A stretch of 64,000 nucleotides of DNA from Theocolax elegans (Eukaryota > Arthropoda > Insecta > Hymenoptera > Cerocephalidae), in contig CM047426.1 in assembly GCA_026168455.1 (NCBI GenBank), positions 57,943,812 through 58,007,811 of the forward strand, written 5' to 3'. The first letter of the stretch is position 1, and each line of letters starts with the position of its first letter. Positions 1-10,720 of this stretch are shown here, piece after piece. The notes beneath the pieces are model-generated. The model was not told the DNA's origin and did not search any database. It was given only the letters and a program-made list of their open reading frames with translations. Position numbers and translations under genes: made by a program.

Positions 1-250
1 TTTTAGAATTATCTCTTTTCTTCTATAATATATTATTGCCTTTATTTTAAATTAAACATCGTGTTTTCACTCTTGTTATTTGCCCTTTATTTTTCTTTCG
101 CGTTCGCTAAGTAAAGGATACCTCTGCCTCCGCCTATACGTGTCTTATAGACTCGTATTATTACTGAGCGGCTCATTGCATAATGAGACTATTGTTTTAA
201 CGGCAGTTAATTGTTATTATTTTATTTATTATTATTAAGAATAGCAAATT
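1..250. other. AT-rich sequence, nothing recognised
   Basis: No coding, structural RNA or repeat signal is recognisable here. It precedes a LINE endonuclease relic and may be unannotated 5' sequence of that element. Confidence 0.4.
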
Positions 251-271
251 CGTTACAGTATGTACTGAAAC

Positions 272-720
272 TTGGGCCTAGAATACTATAATTATTTCTC
301 CTTAAAAGGTAACAAAATATATTATAATAGCAGCTCAATAAACAAATGTGATGGTGTTGTAGTGTATATATCTGATGCTTTATGTGAATACACAGAAATC
401 ATACAAATTGGAAAATTGAAAATTTTACATACCATAGTGCAAATTGATAATCATAGTAATTTTCAAATGTCTACACTAAACCAATCACATCATTTACTCT
501 CAATTTAAAAAAGTTTTTAAAAGAAAAACAAAGCGGCAAAAATCATTTCATTATAGGCAATTTCAATATAGATAGACTAAAATTAGATCAGATAGGACAG
601 GAATACTTAGACAGTTTTATGGAAAAAGGTTTTATTCCTGATTTTCAAACGATAACTAGACCGGGCAACGATATAGATAATGGCTCATGCATTGACAACA
701 TTTTTATTAAAACCTCATGA
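272..720 (+). pseudogene. Non-LTR retrotransposon endonuclease relic
   Basis: Two frames carry pieces of an apurinic-like (EEP) endonuclease. The first frame (272-508) reads DGVVVYISDALCEYTE, typical of the middle of a LINE endonuclease. The second, shifted frame (about 510-720) reads IIGNFNIDRL followed by SCIDNIFIKTS, matching the GDFNID and SxIDxIF blocks of the family. The metal-site aspartate of GDFN is an asparagine here (GNFN), and a frameshift near 500-515 separates the two halves. No reverse transcriptase follows on this strand, so this is a fragment. It lies on the opposite strand to the LINE at 851-4695 and is not part of it. The clade could be Jockey, CR1 or another EEP-bearing LINE. 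Confidence 0.65.
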
Positions 721-765
721 GTAAGCAATAACACTATTAAGTCAGAGATCAAAACAAGAAAGCTT

Positions 766-777
766 GTACTCACCGAG
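766..777. repeat. Candidate target-site duplication, left copy
   Basis: GTACTCACCGAG occurs here and again at 4696-4707. In both places it stands directly before a (GA)n tract, and the bases before it are also similar (AACAAG..CTT). The pair brackets the minus-strand LINE at 851-4695. It could be a target duplication that includes the microsatellite, or a chance similarity of two (GA)n-linked repeats. Confidence 0.4.
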
Positions 778-780
778 TTA

Positions 781-850
781 GAGAGACAGAGAGGTAGTGA
801 GAGAGGAAGAGAGAGAGAGGGAGAGAGAGAGAGAGAGCGAGAGAGAGAGA
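781..850. repeat. (GA)n microsatellite at LINE 3' end
   Basis: An imperfect (GA)n tract runs directly into the (GATT)n tail of the adjoining minus-strand LINE. The same arrangement is seen at four other LINE 3' ends or flanks in the window. Confidence 0.85.
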
Positions 851-1179
851 GATTGATTGATTGATTGATTGAGTTGTTTATTCGGCCATGAGGGATTAGA
901 AACCCCATAGGCACCATATGCAAACTATTACAGCGAATATATTCTTAAAACTAGATAACAACAAAATAAGTTTCAATATCACGCAGAAATAACAAAATAA
1001 AATAAAATCAATGTAAAATAACAATAACAATAAAATAAAATATATGTACAATTTGATAAATGGATAATGCATTAAAATACAAAATAAAATAAAATATATA
1101 ATAAATATCACCGATCGCAGGAAAGAGCGTAAAATACAAATAAAAGATAAAAATAAAAGATTAACGGTTTTAACTAGAT

Positions 1180-3994
1180 CTACACCAGGTGAGGGATGGA
1201 CCGCAAAGCTATGCCTTCATTCGTGACTCGCAAAGTCCAGGCTGCCTGATCAAGCCCAAACAGATGATTGAATAGCATGATTTTGAATTTATCTATACAT
1301 GAAGGATCAAAGGTGAGTGATGGAAAATGATTTAGAATACGAGTGGATGTAATGACAAATGATCTATTTAGAGCTTCGGTGCGTGCAGGAAGATACATAA
1401 GTGACCTAGGTGGATGACGGGAGGAGAAACGAGGAACATGACCAGGGGTATTGAGTTGGGTGAAGTGATCTGCCAGGTATGAAGGTGACTTATGAGCAAT
1501 AATGCTGAACGCCAGAAAACCAATGAGGTATGAGCGTCTGGACTCATCGACAGCCATCTCAACCCCAGTCTATACGGGGTTACATGGTCACGTGTCGCTA
1601 TATTGCCCCATACAAATCTCACGCATGCATTTAATAACCTCTGTAATTTTAAATTTCTAGTCTGGTCTACATCATTATAGACCGCACACGCATAATCAAA
1701 GTGGGGAGAAATGAGTGATTCCACAAGAATCCTACGAAGTTTCATTGAAAGTGACTTGTAATAATAGCGTAATGAGTGCAGAACTCCATGAACGCGCCTA
1801 GAGATTGTCATGACTTGTTTTGACCAGTCGAGGGTGGGTGTAATTAATAGACCCAACGATTTTACCACATTTTCATATTCCAGATAGTTTTCAAACAGTT
1901 TAACTCTCGGAGCAGTGTTCAGGTTACCCTACTACCCAGGATCATAACCTTCGTTTTTTTTACATTCAATGAAAGGCCGTTTTCCAGTGCCCATCTAGCT
2001 ATCGCGTTCGCATCGTGAGATACCCGTTGAACTCCACTGGCAATATCGGCTGGAAAAAACGAATGATAGACCTGGGCGTCATCGGCAAATAACATATAGT
2101 TACTATGTTTGAGAACCTTAGGTAGGTCATTAATAAAGATGGAAAATAAGACCGGATCTAGAACACTGTCCTGAGGCACACCCGCATTCACCTCGAGCCA
2201 GTCAGACAACATGCCAACCTCATCCACAACGGCATGCGTGCGACCCACAAGATATCTGTAGAACCAATTGAGTACAATATCTGAGCAACCGATGTCACCC
2301 AATTTTCGGATGAGTTGATCATGAGGAACCGTGTCGAAGGCCTTGGAGAAATCAAATAAGACTAAGATGGTGATCATTCTCGAGTCAATAGCTCTTCTTA
2401 CGTCGTCCAATACCCCCAGAAGAGCTGATTGAGTACTATGGCCCCTTATAAAACCCGCTTGTCTGGCCGATAATAAATTATTGAATTCAAGATACTCAAC
2501 CAGCTGATCATGCACCAATCTCTCCAACACCTTCGACACCTCACAGAGTTTGGCAATCGGTCTCGTGTCAGAGCACGTCACCAACCTACTCGATTTCGCC
2601 AACGGGAACAGTATAACCCTCTTCCAGCAATCAGGGAACCATCCAGATGAGAGCATACCATTGAAAAGTTCTGTTAACGGTTGAGTAATTTGAGGTTCTA
2701 ACAATTTTAATATTCTAATTGAAATACCATCAACACCCGAAGTCTTGGAAGAGGATCTTACAATTGCCCGCTGTACTTTTTTGGCTAACACCGGCAGGAA
2801 AGCGAAGGAGGGTGATGAAGGGAGATGACCAAGGTTAGCTAGGATAGATGCAAAAGAATGAATAGTGAGTGGTGGCGTGTGATAAGAAATGGATGCGTAA
2901 TGAGTGTTGAGTTGATGTGCTGAGAAATGTTTTAATGGCGATGAATTATGTTTTGAGCCTAGACCCATGCTTCTGAGAAATTTCCAAACTTCAGTAGGAT
3001 TATCACCATTATTGAGCTTAGATTGCAGATAATGAAATTTGCTTGAATTAATAGCGTTATTAACCTGTTTCCTCAGTACTTTGTATGCATTATAATCGAT
3101 GGGTGAGCTCGAGCTGCGAAAGAGCCTAAAAGCAGCATTTCTGGCTTTAATGTCAGATCTAATCTCCTGCGTAACCCAAGGCTTATGTTTATTTATTACT
3201 GCTATAAATTTAGCAGGTGCAACGGCATTAAATGTTGAAATAATAGAGCTGCACAGAAGAGATAATGAGGATGAGAGTATGTCAAAATGGTTGAATGATA
3301 GTGAAACCATACGGAGAGGCTGGTCAGGCCATGCAGGTGAAAGTGAATCAGTGATGGATGAAAATACTGGTAATGAAAGATGTGTTGGTCTGTCCATAAA
3401 TGAGGAGAATGTGGTGGCAAGGTGATAAAGGTTGATCTTCTCCCAGTCTCTTTTCCAGAATTTTTTGACACCCCCCTGCGGTTTATTGATCTTAAGGGAA
3501 ATGATAATTGCATCATGACCCGCCGCAAAGGGTGCACTAGACTTATTATAGATAAATTCAGGTACTGGCTCACGAATTAGGAAAAGATCCAACCAAGTAT
3601 GAGATGAACCCGTCGACGTCACTGCATGGTGTGTCGGCTCAGATGGGATAAGGAAGAGACCTAATGCTTCCAAACTCCCTTTCAGCATGTTCGCTGCAGC
3701 ACTGGAAGATTTCATGTCAATATTGAGGTCACCCGTTATAATGACATGAATAAAATTAGGGAGTATGGCAGCTGTAGTATCAAAAAATTCCGTTGGATAT
3801 GCGGCAGAAGGCCTGCGATAAACCACTGCCAACGCCAACGCCACCGTCTTATTTACTAACCTTAGAACAATGAACTCGGGGGCGTTCGAGTAGACAGGGT
3901 CGGAGTGAGCTAAGATGGTAACTGCAAACTCATCGCGTACATAAGCCGCTACACTGCCACCCTTTGAAGGTTCCGCGCAAAACTCTCCATCCAC
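1180..3994 (-). pseudogene. LINE ORF2: endonuclease and reverse transcriptase, broken
   Basis: ORF2 of a non-LTR element would nick target DNA and copy the element RNA at that nick. The frame 3994-1919 carries the C-terminal half of an EEP endonuclease (GDLNID, HTWLDLFLI, and GHDAI with the catalytic H) and then RT blocks: TRPIAKLCEVSKVLERL, the QAGFIRGHSTQSAL block, LFDFSKAFDTVPH with the first catalytic D, GVPQ-S-L-P, and LFADDAQVY with the DD pair near residue 635. The endonuclease N-terminus is absent. In the GVPQGSxLGP block both glycines after Q and L are D (GVPQDSVLDP), probably inactivating. A frameshift at about 1919 moves the frame (SLGLLITPTLDW at 1868), and a second near 1550 is needed to reach the C-terminal end at 1180 (LRVTNEGIALRSIPHLV). 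Confidence 0.88.
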
Positions 3995-4407
3995 GGTGGT
4001 GGAGCGCCCGCCATCGCGTCGGTATCGGTGGAGATATCGCGCGACGCGTGGTTGGGCGGTAGAGGCGTGTTGCCACGAGGTTGCTTGGCAACCTGTGACG
4101 TCGATGGCGAAGGAGGCGAGGCAACGCGCTTGGAAACGGAGGAGGGCGGAGTAGGCTTGGTTGACGGCGCGGTACAGCAGATCGCGCTAGCTTGCCGCGG
4201 CAACCCAGGCGGTGGCGCCCTCACTTCAGTGGGAGCCGCGGTTAGCACTTTAGATTTCGCCAGTACACAACAACGTCGCTCCGAAGTGCCCGGCGCGACC
4301 TCAAAACAATGTGTGTGTGTAATATTATTACAAGCGATACAGACCTCTGTGTAGTCCTTCCGTGTCAAGCGAACGCCACACACGAAGCAGCTGCGCGATG
4401 TTGCCAT
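3949..4407 (-). pseudogene. LINE ORF1 fragment with PHD-type zinc finger
   Basis: The frame starts with MATSRSCFVCG and shows a cysteine pattern CxxC, then CIACNN, then HTHCFE, then CC. This fits the PHD-like zinc finger found in ORF1 proteins of CR1/Jockey-type LINEs. A proline-rich, low-complexity stretch follows. At its 3' end the frame runs directly into ORF2 sequence (the overlapping ORF2 frame opens at 3994), although a normal element has a longer ORF1 and a complete endonuclease N-terminus between the two. I therefore infer an internal deletion that removed the ORF1 C-terminus and the start of ORF2. ORF1 proteins of this kind bind the element RNA. Confidence 0.7.
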
Positions 4408-4695
4408 TTAGCCGACCTTGTAGTGTGCAAAACTGCTAACATGCAAATGTTGGAGTCCCTGCTCACAGAATACCAGATATGCCGCCTTCTCTCCACAATC
4501 TCGCAGCTAATCTCCAAACTTTAGATGTAATAAATGTCGAAACTTGGAGACAACTGACCGCAGAATTAACGATTTTTTATAAAAAATAATCACTGCAATC
4601 AGTATCCGTCCCCACGATGTTGGCTGTAAAAATCTCGAGGCAACTGGGTGAGTATTTAAGAGGATATAAAGCGGAACGAAACAACAAGCGACTTC

Positions 4696-4700
4696 GTACT

Positions 4701-4707
<7 letters not shown>
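4696..4707. repeat. Candidate target-site duplication, right copy
   Basis: Second copy of GTACTCACCGAG (first at 766-777), again directly followed by (GA)n. See the left copy for interpretation. Confidence 0.4.

Positions 4708-4761
<54 letters not shown>
4703..4761. repeat. (GA)n microsatellite upstream of LINE copy 1
   Basis: A nearly pure (GA)n tract of about 58 bp borders the 5' end of the minus-strand LINE. With the tract at 781-850 it suggests that the LINE entered a (GA)n/(TC)n array. Confidence 0.9.
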
Positions 4762-4763
<2 letters not shown>

Positions 4764-4917
4764 TGGAAAAGAGAAAAGAAAGAGTTATAGCAGAAGATTA
4801 AGAAAAGTGGAAGAATTTTTATATATTAAAATCGTTTGCTCTCTGTGTTTTACAAGGTTGAAACTGTTGTTATAATTAAAATAATATTTTAAAAATATCA
4901 TGCACATTACGAAATGT

Positions 4918-6532
4918 TATACATGGTGATCCATATCTCAATACCCCCCCCCATTACTCTGAAACTACGAACTATACAGGGAAATGACCTCTACAAAAGT
5001 TGTAGCGTTTTCGACACCAAACTTGTTTGAGACCTTGAACTTGACCTTAAACTTGATCCTGAAGGTCATTTTGTAGAAGTCAAATTTTGTTCTGAGCTCA
5101 TTCTAAAGGTCATTAGAAAATCAGATATTTCGGTAACTCCCTCTTTCCTTATCTCCGAAACTGCGAACTTTATGGAGAAATGACGTTGATAAAAGTTGTA
5201 GGATTTTCGTCGGCGAACTTGACCGCGATTTTGATCTTGATCTTGAACTTGGTTATGGCAAGGTGTTTGAACAGAGGTGTTTGAAAAAAAACTTAAACTT
5301 TAAACGATACTAAACCATCAAAAATTACTCTCCTTGTAGTTTTTTTTGTTAATGGAGTCCCCTATTTAAGAGTTAAAACCACCCTTACTAAAAATTGATT
5401 AAGATATTATTAACCCATTAAAAACGAGACAAACCCTGGCATAGGTATCGAGAAACGAACTGTCACATCCTTCGCATAACCAAAAATAAAAGTACCCATG
5501 TTTTTTCTTCTATTGATTACAATTGTTTATATCAAATTATTTAAACAAATAACCCAAAATATCGAAATTTTGCAAAACTAAACGGGGATATCGATTCTAC
5601 GGGCAAAAACACGACAAAACTTATGTAACGTTTTTTTTGTCAGAATTCAATTTGTTAGTGTAAAATAGGGATAAACAAACGTGCGCAAAATTAAAAGTTT
5701 CAATAACTTTCTGAGTTGTGAACCCAATTGTTGCTCATTGCCATGATCTTTGTGTTTTTTGCAAGTAGGTTTGCAACATTTCGTATATAACCATTCAGTT
5801 CTCGTCAAACACGTATCTATACCGCATTTTTTCATAATTCCTTGTTTCATGATATGATTTGAAGAATTTTCAGTCTTCCGCATTCAGTTTTGCAGAATTA
5901 CGAAAATTTGGGTTATTTTTTAAATAATTTGTTATAAACAATTATAATCAACAGAAGAAAAAACACGAGTACTTTTATTTTTAGTTGAGCACTGCCACGC
6001 ACATTTAAAGAAGAATTTAATTTTTTCTACAAGAAAATGGTGCTACCAAATTTCTTAGTTTACCCACAAGAAATAAATTATTTTGATTAACAAATTCAAG
6101 GTCAATTTTAAGGACAATTTGAAGGACCACTGTAAGGTCAATTTCGAGGTCATCAGTAGTTGAATTCCTTTGAACTTAACAACTGTTAATGAATAAATTT
6201 TTGCATATCTTTCTTAGCTTACGCAATATTCCCACGGTTTAACCTTAAACTTAGTGTTGACCTTAGAATGACCTTAGGTTCATTTTGATCCATGAACAAA
6301 AGATACTATGTGGGCGTAAAATTTCCCGCTCTTTCCGAATCCGGGGTAAGAAATAGGGGTTCCCATTGAAAAAACAGAGTTAACATCAAGGTCAAGTCCA
6401 AAGTCAATTTCAAGGTTATCATCAGACGTCCCCCTCCAAAACCAATAACTTTCGTCTGAAACATTTTGAAACAAAGTCAAATTCAAAAATTATCTTCGTG
6501 TATTTTTTAAAGTGGGACACCTTGTATATTAT
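4918..6532. mobile_element. Foldback element with TATACA..GGTG ends
   Basis: The left end reads TATACATGGTGATCC and the right end, read on the other strand, TATACAAGGTGTCCC. The outer arms are divergent and rich in a TTGACCTTGA-like motif. A better preserved inner inverted repeat occupies 5475-5985. There is no coding capacity. This is probably a non-autonomous DNA transposon or foldback; the superfamily cannot be told. Confidence 0.5.
5475..5985. repeat. Inner inverted repeat of the 4918-6532 foldback
   Basis: Sequence around 5475-5585 (AAAATAAAAGTACCCATG then TTTTTTCTTCT) recurs inverted around 5880-5985 (AGAAGAAAAAACACGAG then TACTTTTATTTTTAG). The loop of about 295 bp has no recognisable gene. 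Confidence 0.6.
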
Positions 6533-6554
6533 ATATTCATTATCACTTTATATG

Positions 6555-6941
6555 AAAAGAAGGAAATGTCGATCTTTGAGGGTCAATCCAAGTTAAACAA
6601 GAAATAAAAAATTTTTTTTTTTTTATTCTCAATTTAAAATATGGTGCAACGTTTCGTCCACTGGTTTGCGGACTTCTTCAGGCACTGTTTATTAACAAAA
6701 AAACAAAAAACAGAATTTACATAAGAATAATATATAAATGAACAAAACTTCAACCACACACTTTACAGCACAAAATAAAATTAAATACCTTCGTAAAAAC
6801 GATGTATACGTTTCAATTTTACATTGTAAGATAACCAGTGGACGAAACGTTGCACGATATTTTAAATTGAGAATAAAAAAAAAAATTTTTATTCCTTGTT
6901 TAACTTGGATTGACCCTCAAAGATCGACATTTCCTTCTTTT
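6555..6941. mobile_element. Palindromic Penelope-type terminal relic
   Basis: A near-perfect palindrome centred at about 6748. Both arms carry GTGGACGAAACGTTGCA (plus strand near 6836, minus strand near 6645). The minus-strand arm also has CTGAAGA before a GTCC/GGAC stem, which is the CTGANGA-stem-GAAAC layout of hammerhead-like motifs in Penelope-like terminal repeats. The intact Penelope element at 54814-57608 has the same layout in inverted termini. I infer a deletion derivative in which two inverted termini were joined and the ORF lost. It abuts the 3' end of a Helitron fragment. Confidence 0.6.
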
Positions 6942-7019
6942 CTTAACCTACAATGGAGGGTGTACAAAATTTACTATCATTATATATTTACAAAAATTGT
7001 ATAACATGATAATGATTTG

Positions 7020-8690
7020 AATTAACTTTCAAATATTTCAGGATAAACTATATTTTTTGTATAAAATTTTGTGTTTTCACTAAGTATTTGTTTTTTATTT
7101 TTTTAATTAATATATTATTCTTTTTATTAATAATTTTATTATTTAGAAATATTTTTAAATTATCTTTTGATGTTGCTCTTGATAAAGCTACATATTATTG
7201 ATCATGGCTAAATACAAGTGTATTTAAATTCAAACCAACTTTGTCAAAGGATTGACCTTGAGTTTTATTTGTAGTCATAGCAAAGCTAAGTCTTCTTGGA
7301 AATTGCCTTCGCATCATATGAAAAGCAGTTCCTTCTAATGATGGATATAAATCAATACGTGGTAATAAAACTATTTTACCAGCGTATTTACCTGTAATTA
7401 TTTCTACTGTTATAATCTATTGTTTTACATATTTGATTATCATTCTTGTGCCATTACTAAGTATTACACCCTTATTTAATATTAATTTTTGTGGAGGTAA
7501 TCCATTAGGTCTTAATGAATTGAAAAGTTCTGTTGGGATTGATTCTCTTAATATAGCATTAACATCACTTTTAATTCCATCATCGCTATAAAATATATAA
7601 CTATGTTCATCAATTTTTTCGACTATATATTCATTACTTTTTAATACATCACAGTTCAAAGGAGATAATATTACTTTATTTTTTAACGCCGGGTCATTAG
7701 GATTAATCTTTAGCCCTAAGATTTCTGTTATTAAATATTTATTACAAGTGAATTGTATTGGTATTTCTTGAACATTGTTTTGTAATTCATATTTTTAATT
7801 CATATTTTTAGTCTTAAATTTTCATTTAATGATAAATTTGAGAAATATGACCATAATCTACTCCTTTTCACACAAGTTTCAATAATTTTAATTCTATTCC
7901 CATGTGGAACTATTGGTAATGTTTATCTAAAGTCATTTACAGTTCGTGTATCTGCAAACGATTTAACACCTCGAACATGCAATAATAGTAAATAGTCGTA
8001 AGTAACAAGTTTATTAATTTTTTTTCTTTTAATCCACGCTTTTTGTTTTTTGTCAAAACCATAATAATAAGGAAATTAAGTATATAAATATTACCTTGCA
8101 TTCTCGTCATCTTTATTCGATTTAAACCATGATGTTAATGTTGTATTTATATTTTTATCAATTAATGTATTTTCTTGTCCTTTTTGAATATATATCGTTC
8201 ATTTTCTTCATGAACAGGTAATCTTATAATAACACAAGATTGTTCATGTAATTTAAATTCTAAAATATGGTACGCAGCCTCCGATGCACATACATATTTA
8301 GTGGATAAATGTTGTGATATTTCATCATAATTGTTTGTATTTTCATCAGTTTCTTTCATATCAACATTAGTATTTCCAATGTAAATATTAGTAAAGCAGT
8401 GTCAAAGCCCTTATTAAAATATTTAATAAATATTTGATAGATTTTTTTGTATTACATATTTCGAAGTTAATGTGACTTTCCAATAATAATAATAATAATA
8501 ACGGATTATATGGCCCGACGAAACTATTATCTTCAATTCTATGTTTTGAATATATTATTTTGTTACCATTATTTCTTCGGCGATAAAACGGGTAACTGTC
8601 TGGATTAAATATGTTTGATTAACATATGGTTTAGGAAAATTTTTTATACAGCGTGTTTTATTCTCATTCAAACATATGCGATTGTTATTA
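7020..8690 (-). pseudogene. Helitron transposase fragment (Helitron 3), deleted and frameshifted
   Basis: On the minus strand several frames together read like the Helitron at 52918-60562. At 8162-8359 the Rep-C part is NYDEISQHLSTKYVCASEA and IIRLPVHEENERYIF. At 7417-7659 the helicase part is VEKIDEHSYIFYSDDGIKSD and NGLPPQKLILNKGV. Around 7200-7330 lies the helicase motif V/VI area. Compared with the related 883-aa frame, the Walker A and Walker B part is missing between about 7930 and 7990, so an internal deletion is inferred. The 3' end of the coding region lies near 7030, close to the Penelope relic. The upstream end is cut at about 8690, next to a (GA)n tract and LINE copy 2. Confidence 0.8.
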
Positions 8691-8742
8691 TCAAATTGTA
8701 TTATTAAGTGTATATACATTGGTAATATTTTGCATACAAAGA

Positions 8743-8760
8743 AGAGTGAGAGAGAGAGAG
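8743..8760. repeat. (GA)n tract at 3' end of LINE copy 2
   Basis: A short (GA)n tract passes directly into (TGAT)n, the 3' tail of the minus-strand LINE starting at 8761. Confidence 0.8.
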
Positions 8761-10228
8761 TGATTGATTGATTGATTGATTGATTTATTAGGTATATTAA
8801 GGGGTAAACCCCATTTACACTTGGTGAATACAGTTTGAATAAAATTTACATTCAAATGAAAATAGAATAAACGCAATAAAAATGAAATAAATAAAGTGGT
8901 GTTAAAAACAATATTAATATAACAATATAACTTAACAAATAACATAATGTAACGCGCAAATAAAACGAAAAATCAAATCTAATAAATAAATAAATAAACA
9001 AATAGATTGATATTAAAAGAATATAAAAGATGAGCGTATACATAGCTGAACAATATAATATTAAATATATAACAATAAAACAATAAGCCTGTGCACACCT
9101 CAGAGCACACGTTCCAACGAATATAAAATTAGTAGAAATCCATTATAGATATATAAATAAACAGATAAATAAGTAATTATATGAATGAATAAATAAATAA
9201 ATAAATAAGTGAATATGTTGGATATGTTGGAGCCCGTGCTCGGAGGACTTAGAAGGCCTGTAAGGGAGGGTAGCTAAGACCCTCACGACAGACCCTCAGC
9301 TCCCATGACTGCCGGTCAAGCTCGGACAGATAGCGAAGAAGAGTGGATTTGAATGATATGAAAGATAGCGGATTAAAATCGGTGAGGGGCAGCTGATTGA
9401 TGAGATGTGATGCTGTGATTAAAAATGAATTGTTTAGTGATTCTGTTCTTGGTGGTTAGTAAGTGAGCGAGACAGGTGGAAGACGCGAGAATAAACGAAC
9501 CGATGATGATGAGTAGTCACGTACGGTGAAATGTTCGGCGAGATATGGAGTGTTTTTATGGGCGATGATATTATAGGCACAGGATCCAATGAAGAGAGAT
9601 CTCCTAAGCTCGACCGACAGTCAGCCCAACTCCAAGTGGTATGGAGTTACATGACCTCTCCATGGAATATTGCCCCATACAAATCTTACACAGGCGTTTA
9701 GGAGACGTTGCAATTTAAGGTTTTTAGTTCCATCTAAGTTATCATACACCGCGCACGCATAATCGAAATAAGGTATAATTAACGCGTCAACTAGATTTTT
9801 CCTTGTCTGTCGTGAGAGGGCAAGCCTCAGAAGGCGCAGAGAGTACAGTACTTCATGCACACGCTGGGAGATAGAAGACACCTGCCTCGACCACTCCAGG
9901 GTAGGCGAAATCCATACTCCTAATGACTTAACTTCTAATGAATAATGAATAGATTCATTGTTAATCGTCACCCTCGGAGCAGTGTCTAGGTCAATGCGGG
10001 AAATGAAAGCTTAGCTACCAAGGATCATCACCTTGGTTTTCGGTACATTCAATTTAGCCCATTTAAAGCTGCCTATTCGTTAATAGCATTTGCGTCCTCT
10101 GAAATGTGATTTATACCTTGAGAAAATTCAGAGGGATAAAAGGAGTAGTAAATCTGTGTGTCGTCGGCAAAGATCATATACTGTGAGTAATGCAGGACCT
10201 GTGGTAAATCGTTGATAAAAATCGAGAA
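8761..10228 (-). mobile_element. 5'-truncated LINE copy 2
   Basis: The minus-strand element runs from an RT fragment at its upstream end to a (GATT)n-type tail at 8761. The 3' UTR (about 8790-9255) is AT-rich with AATA repeats. Its 5' end is truncated inside the RT at 10228, where the sequence becomes (GA)n and then the tail of LINE copy 3. Its C-terminal coding region is clearly related to LINE copy 1 (NLKLQRLLNACVRFVWGNI in both). Confidence 0.85.
9257..10228 (-). pseudogene. LINE copy 2 ORF2, C-terminal half
   Basis: Reading the minus strand from 10228, the frame begins in RT (FSIFINDLPQ, then YMIFADDTQIYYS with the catalytic DD at 10160-10171). An open stretch at 9971-9621 follows (VKSLGVWISPTLEWSRQV, then FDYACAVYDNLDGTKNLKL). 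Further frames end in LSELDRQSWELRVCREGL with a stop near 9257. Stops and frameshifts separate the pieces (for example around 9980-10080). The gene is 5'-truncated before the GVPQ block, so no complete RT is present. Confidence 0.85.
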
Positions 10229-10248
10229 AAGAGAGAGAGAGAGAGAGA
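10229..10248. repeat. (GA)n tract between LINE copies 2 and 3
   Basis: About 20 bp of (GA)n sits exactly between the truncated 5' end of LINE copy 2 and the (TTTGA)n tail of LINE copy 3. Confidence 0.9.
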
Positions 10249-10705
10249 TTTGATTTGATTTGATTTGATTAGTTTAAGCGCACAATTCCTGAGATTATAA
10301 AATTAAAACAAAAGTATTTACATAACAAAAGTTATTTACAAAATAAAATAATATAATAATATAATAAACAACTAAATACAACAAATAACAAATAAAAATT
10401 AATAAATAATAAGCTTTAACAAAATATAGGTAACGTAGCAGTATAAAGCGTCGTGCAGCGCCAAGATCAAAGCATATAAAATATAAAATAAATACTTACA
10501 AGACATCAATTTAGACGCAAGAAATAAAATACAATAGGAAGAAATCGGCGGAATATAAAAGGTAATCCATTAATTAATACAAAATAAATAAATTAAATAA
10601 GCGCTCAGAAGTCCGGCAAGGAAGGGCAGACGATTCCCTCATTTCTTATCCTCACGTCCCAAGCCTGTCGATCGAGCTCAGATAGATACGATGAAAGGGA
10701 TGATT
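10249..10705 (-). mobile_element. 5'-truncated LINE copy 3 (3' end only)
   Basis: The tail is (GATTT)n on the plus strand, followed by an AT-rich 3' UTR and the last codons of ORF2. On the minus strand from about 10705 it reads SSYLSELDRQAWDVRIRNEGI and stops near 10610. This matches the C-terminal end of LINE copy 2 (LSELDRQSWELRVCREGL), so copies 2 and 3 belong to one family. The 5' end is cut at the next (GA)n tract. Confidence 0.8.
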
Positions 10706-10720
10706 TGAGAGAGAGAGAGA
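10706..10720. repeat. (GA)n tract between LINE copies 3 and 4
   Basis: A short (GA)n tract lies between the truncated end of LINE copy 3 and the GATTGATTG tail of LINE copy 4. Confidence 0.85.

Larger units (their letters stand above)
851..4695 (-). mobile_element. Non-LTR retrotransposon (LINE copy 1) in a (GA)n site
   Basis: On the minus strand the order is a 5' leader (about 4408-4695), ORF1 fragment, ORF2 fragment, a 3' UTR (about 850-1180) and a short tandem tail of (AATC)n, which on the plus strand reads (GATT)n at 851. Both sides are (GA)n tracts (781-850 and 4703-4761). ORF2 has an EEP endonuclease part, a reverse transcriptase with FADD, and the usual conserved C-terminal region. 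The RT resembles the Jockey/CR1 group. An internal deletion and at least two frameshifts make it non-autonomous. The clade assignment is inference from motifs. Confidence 0.85.
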
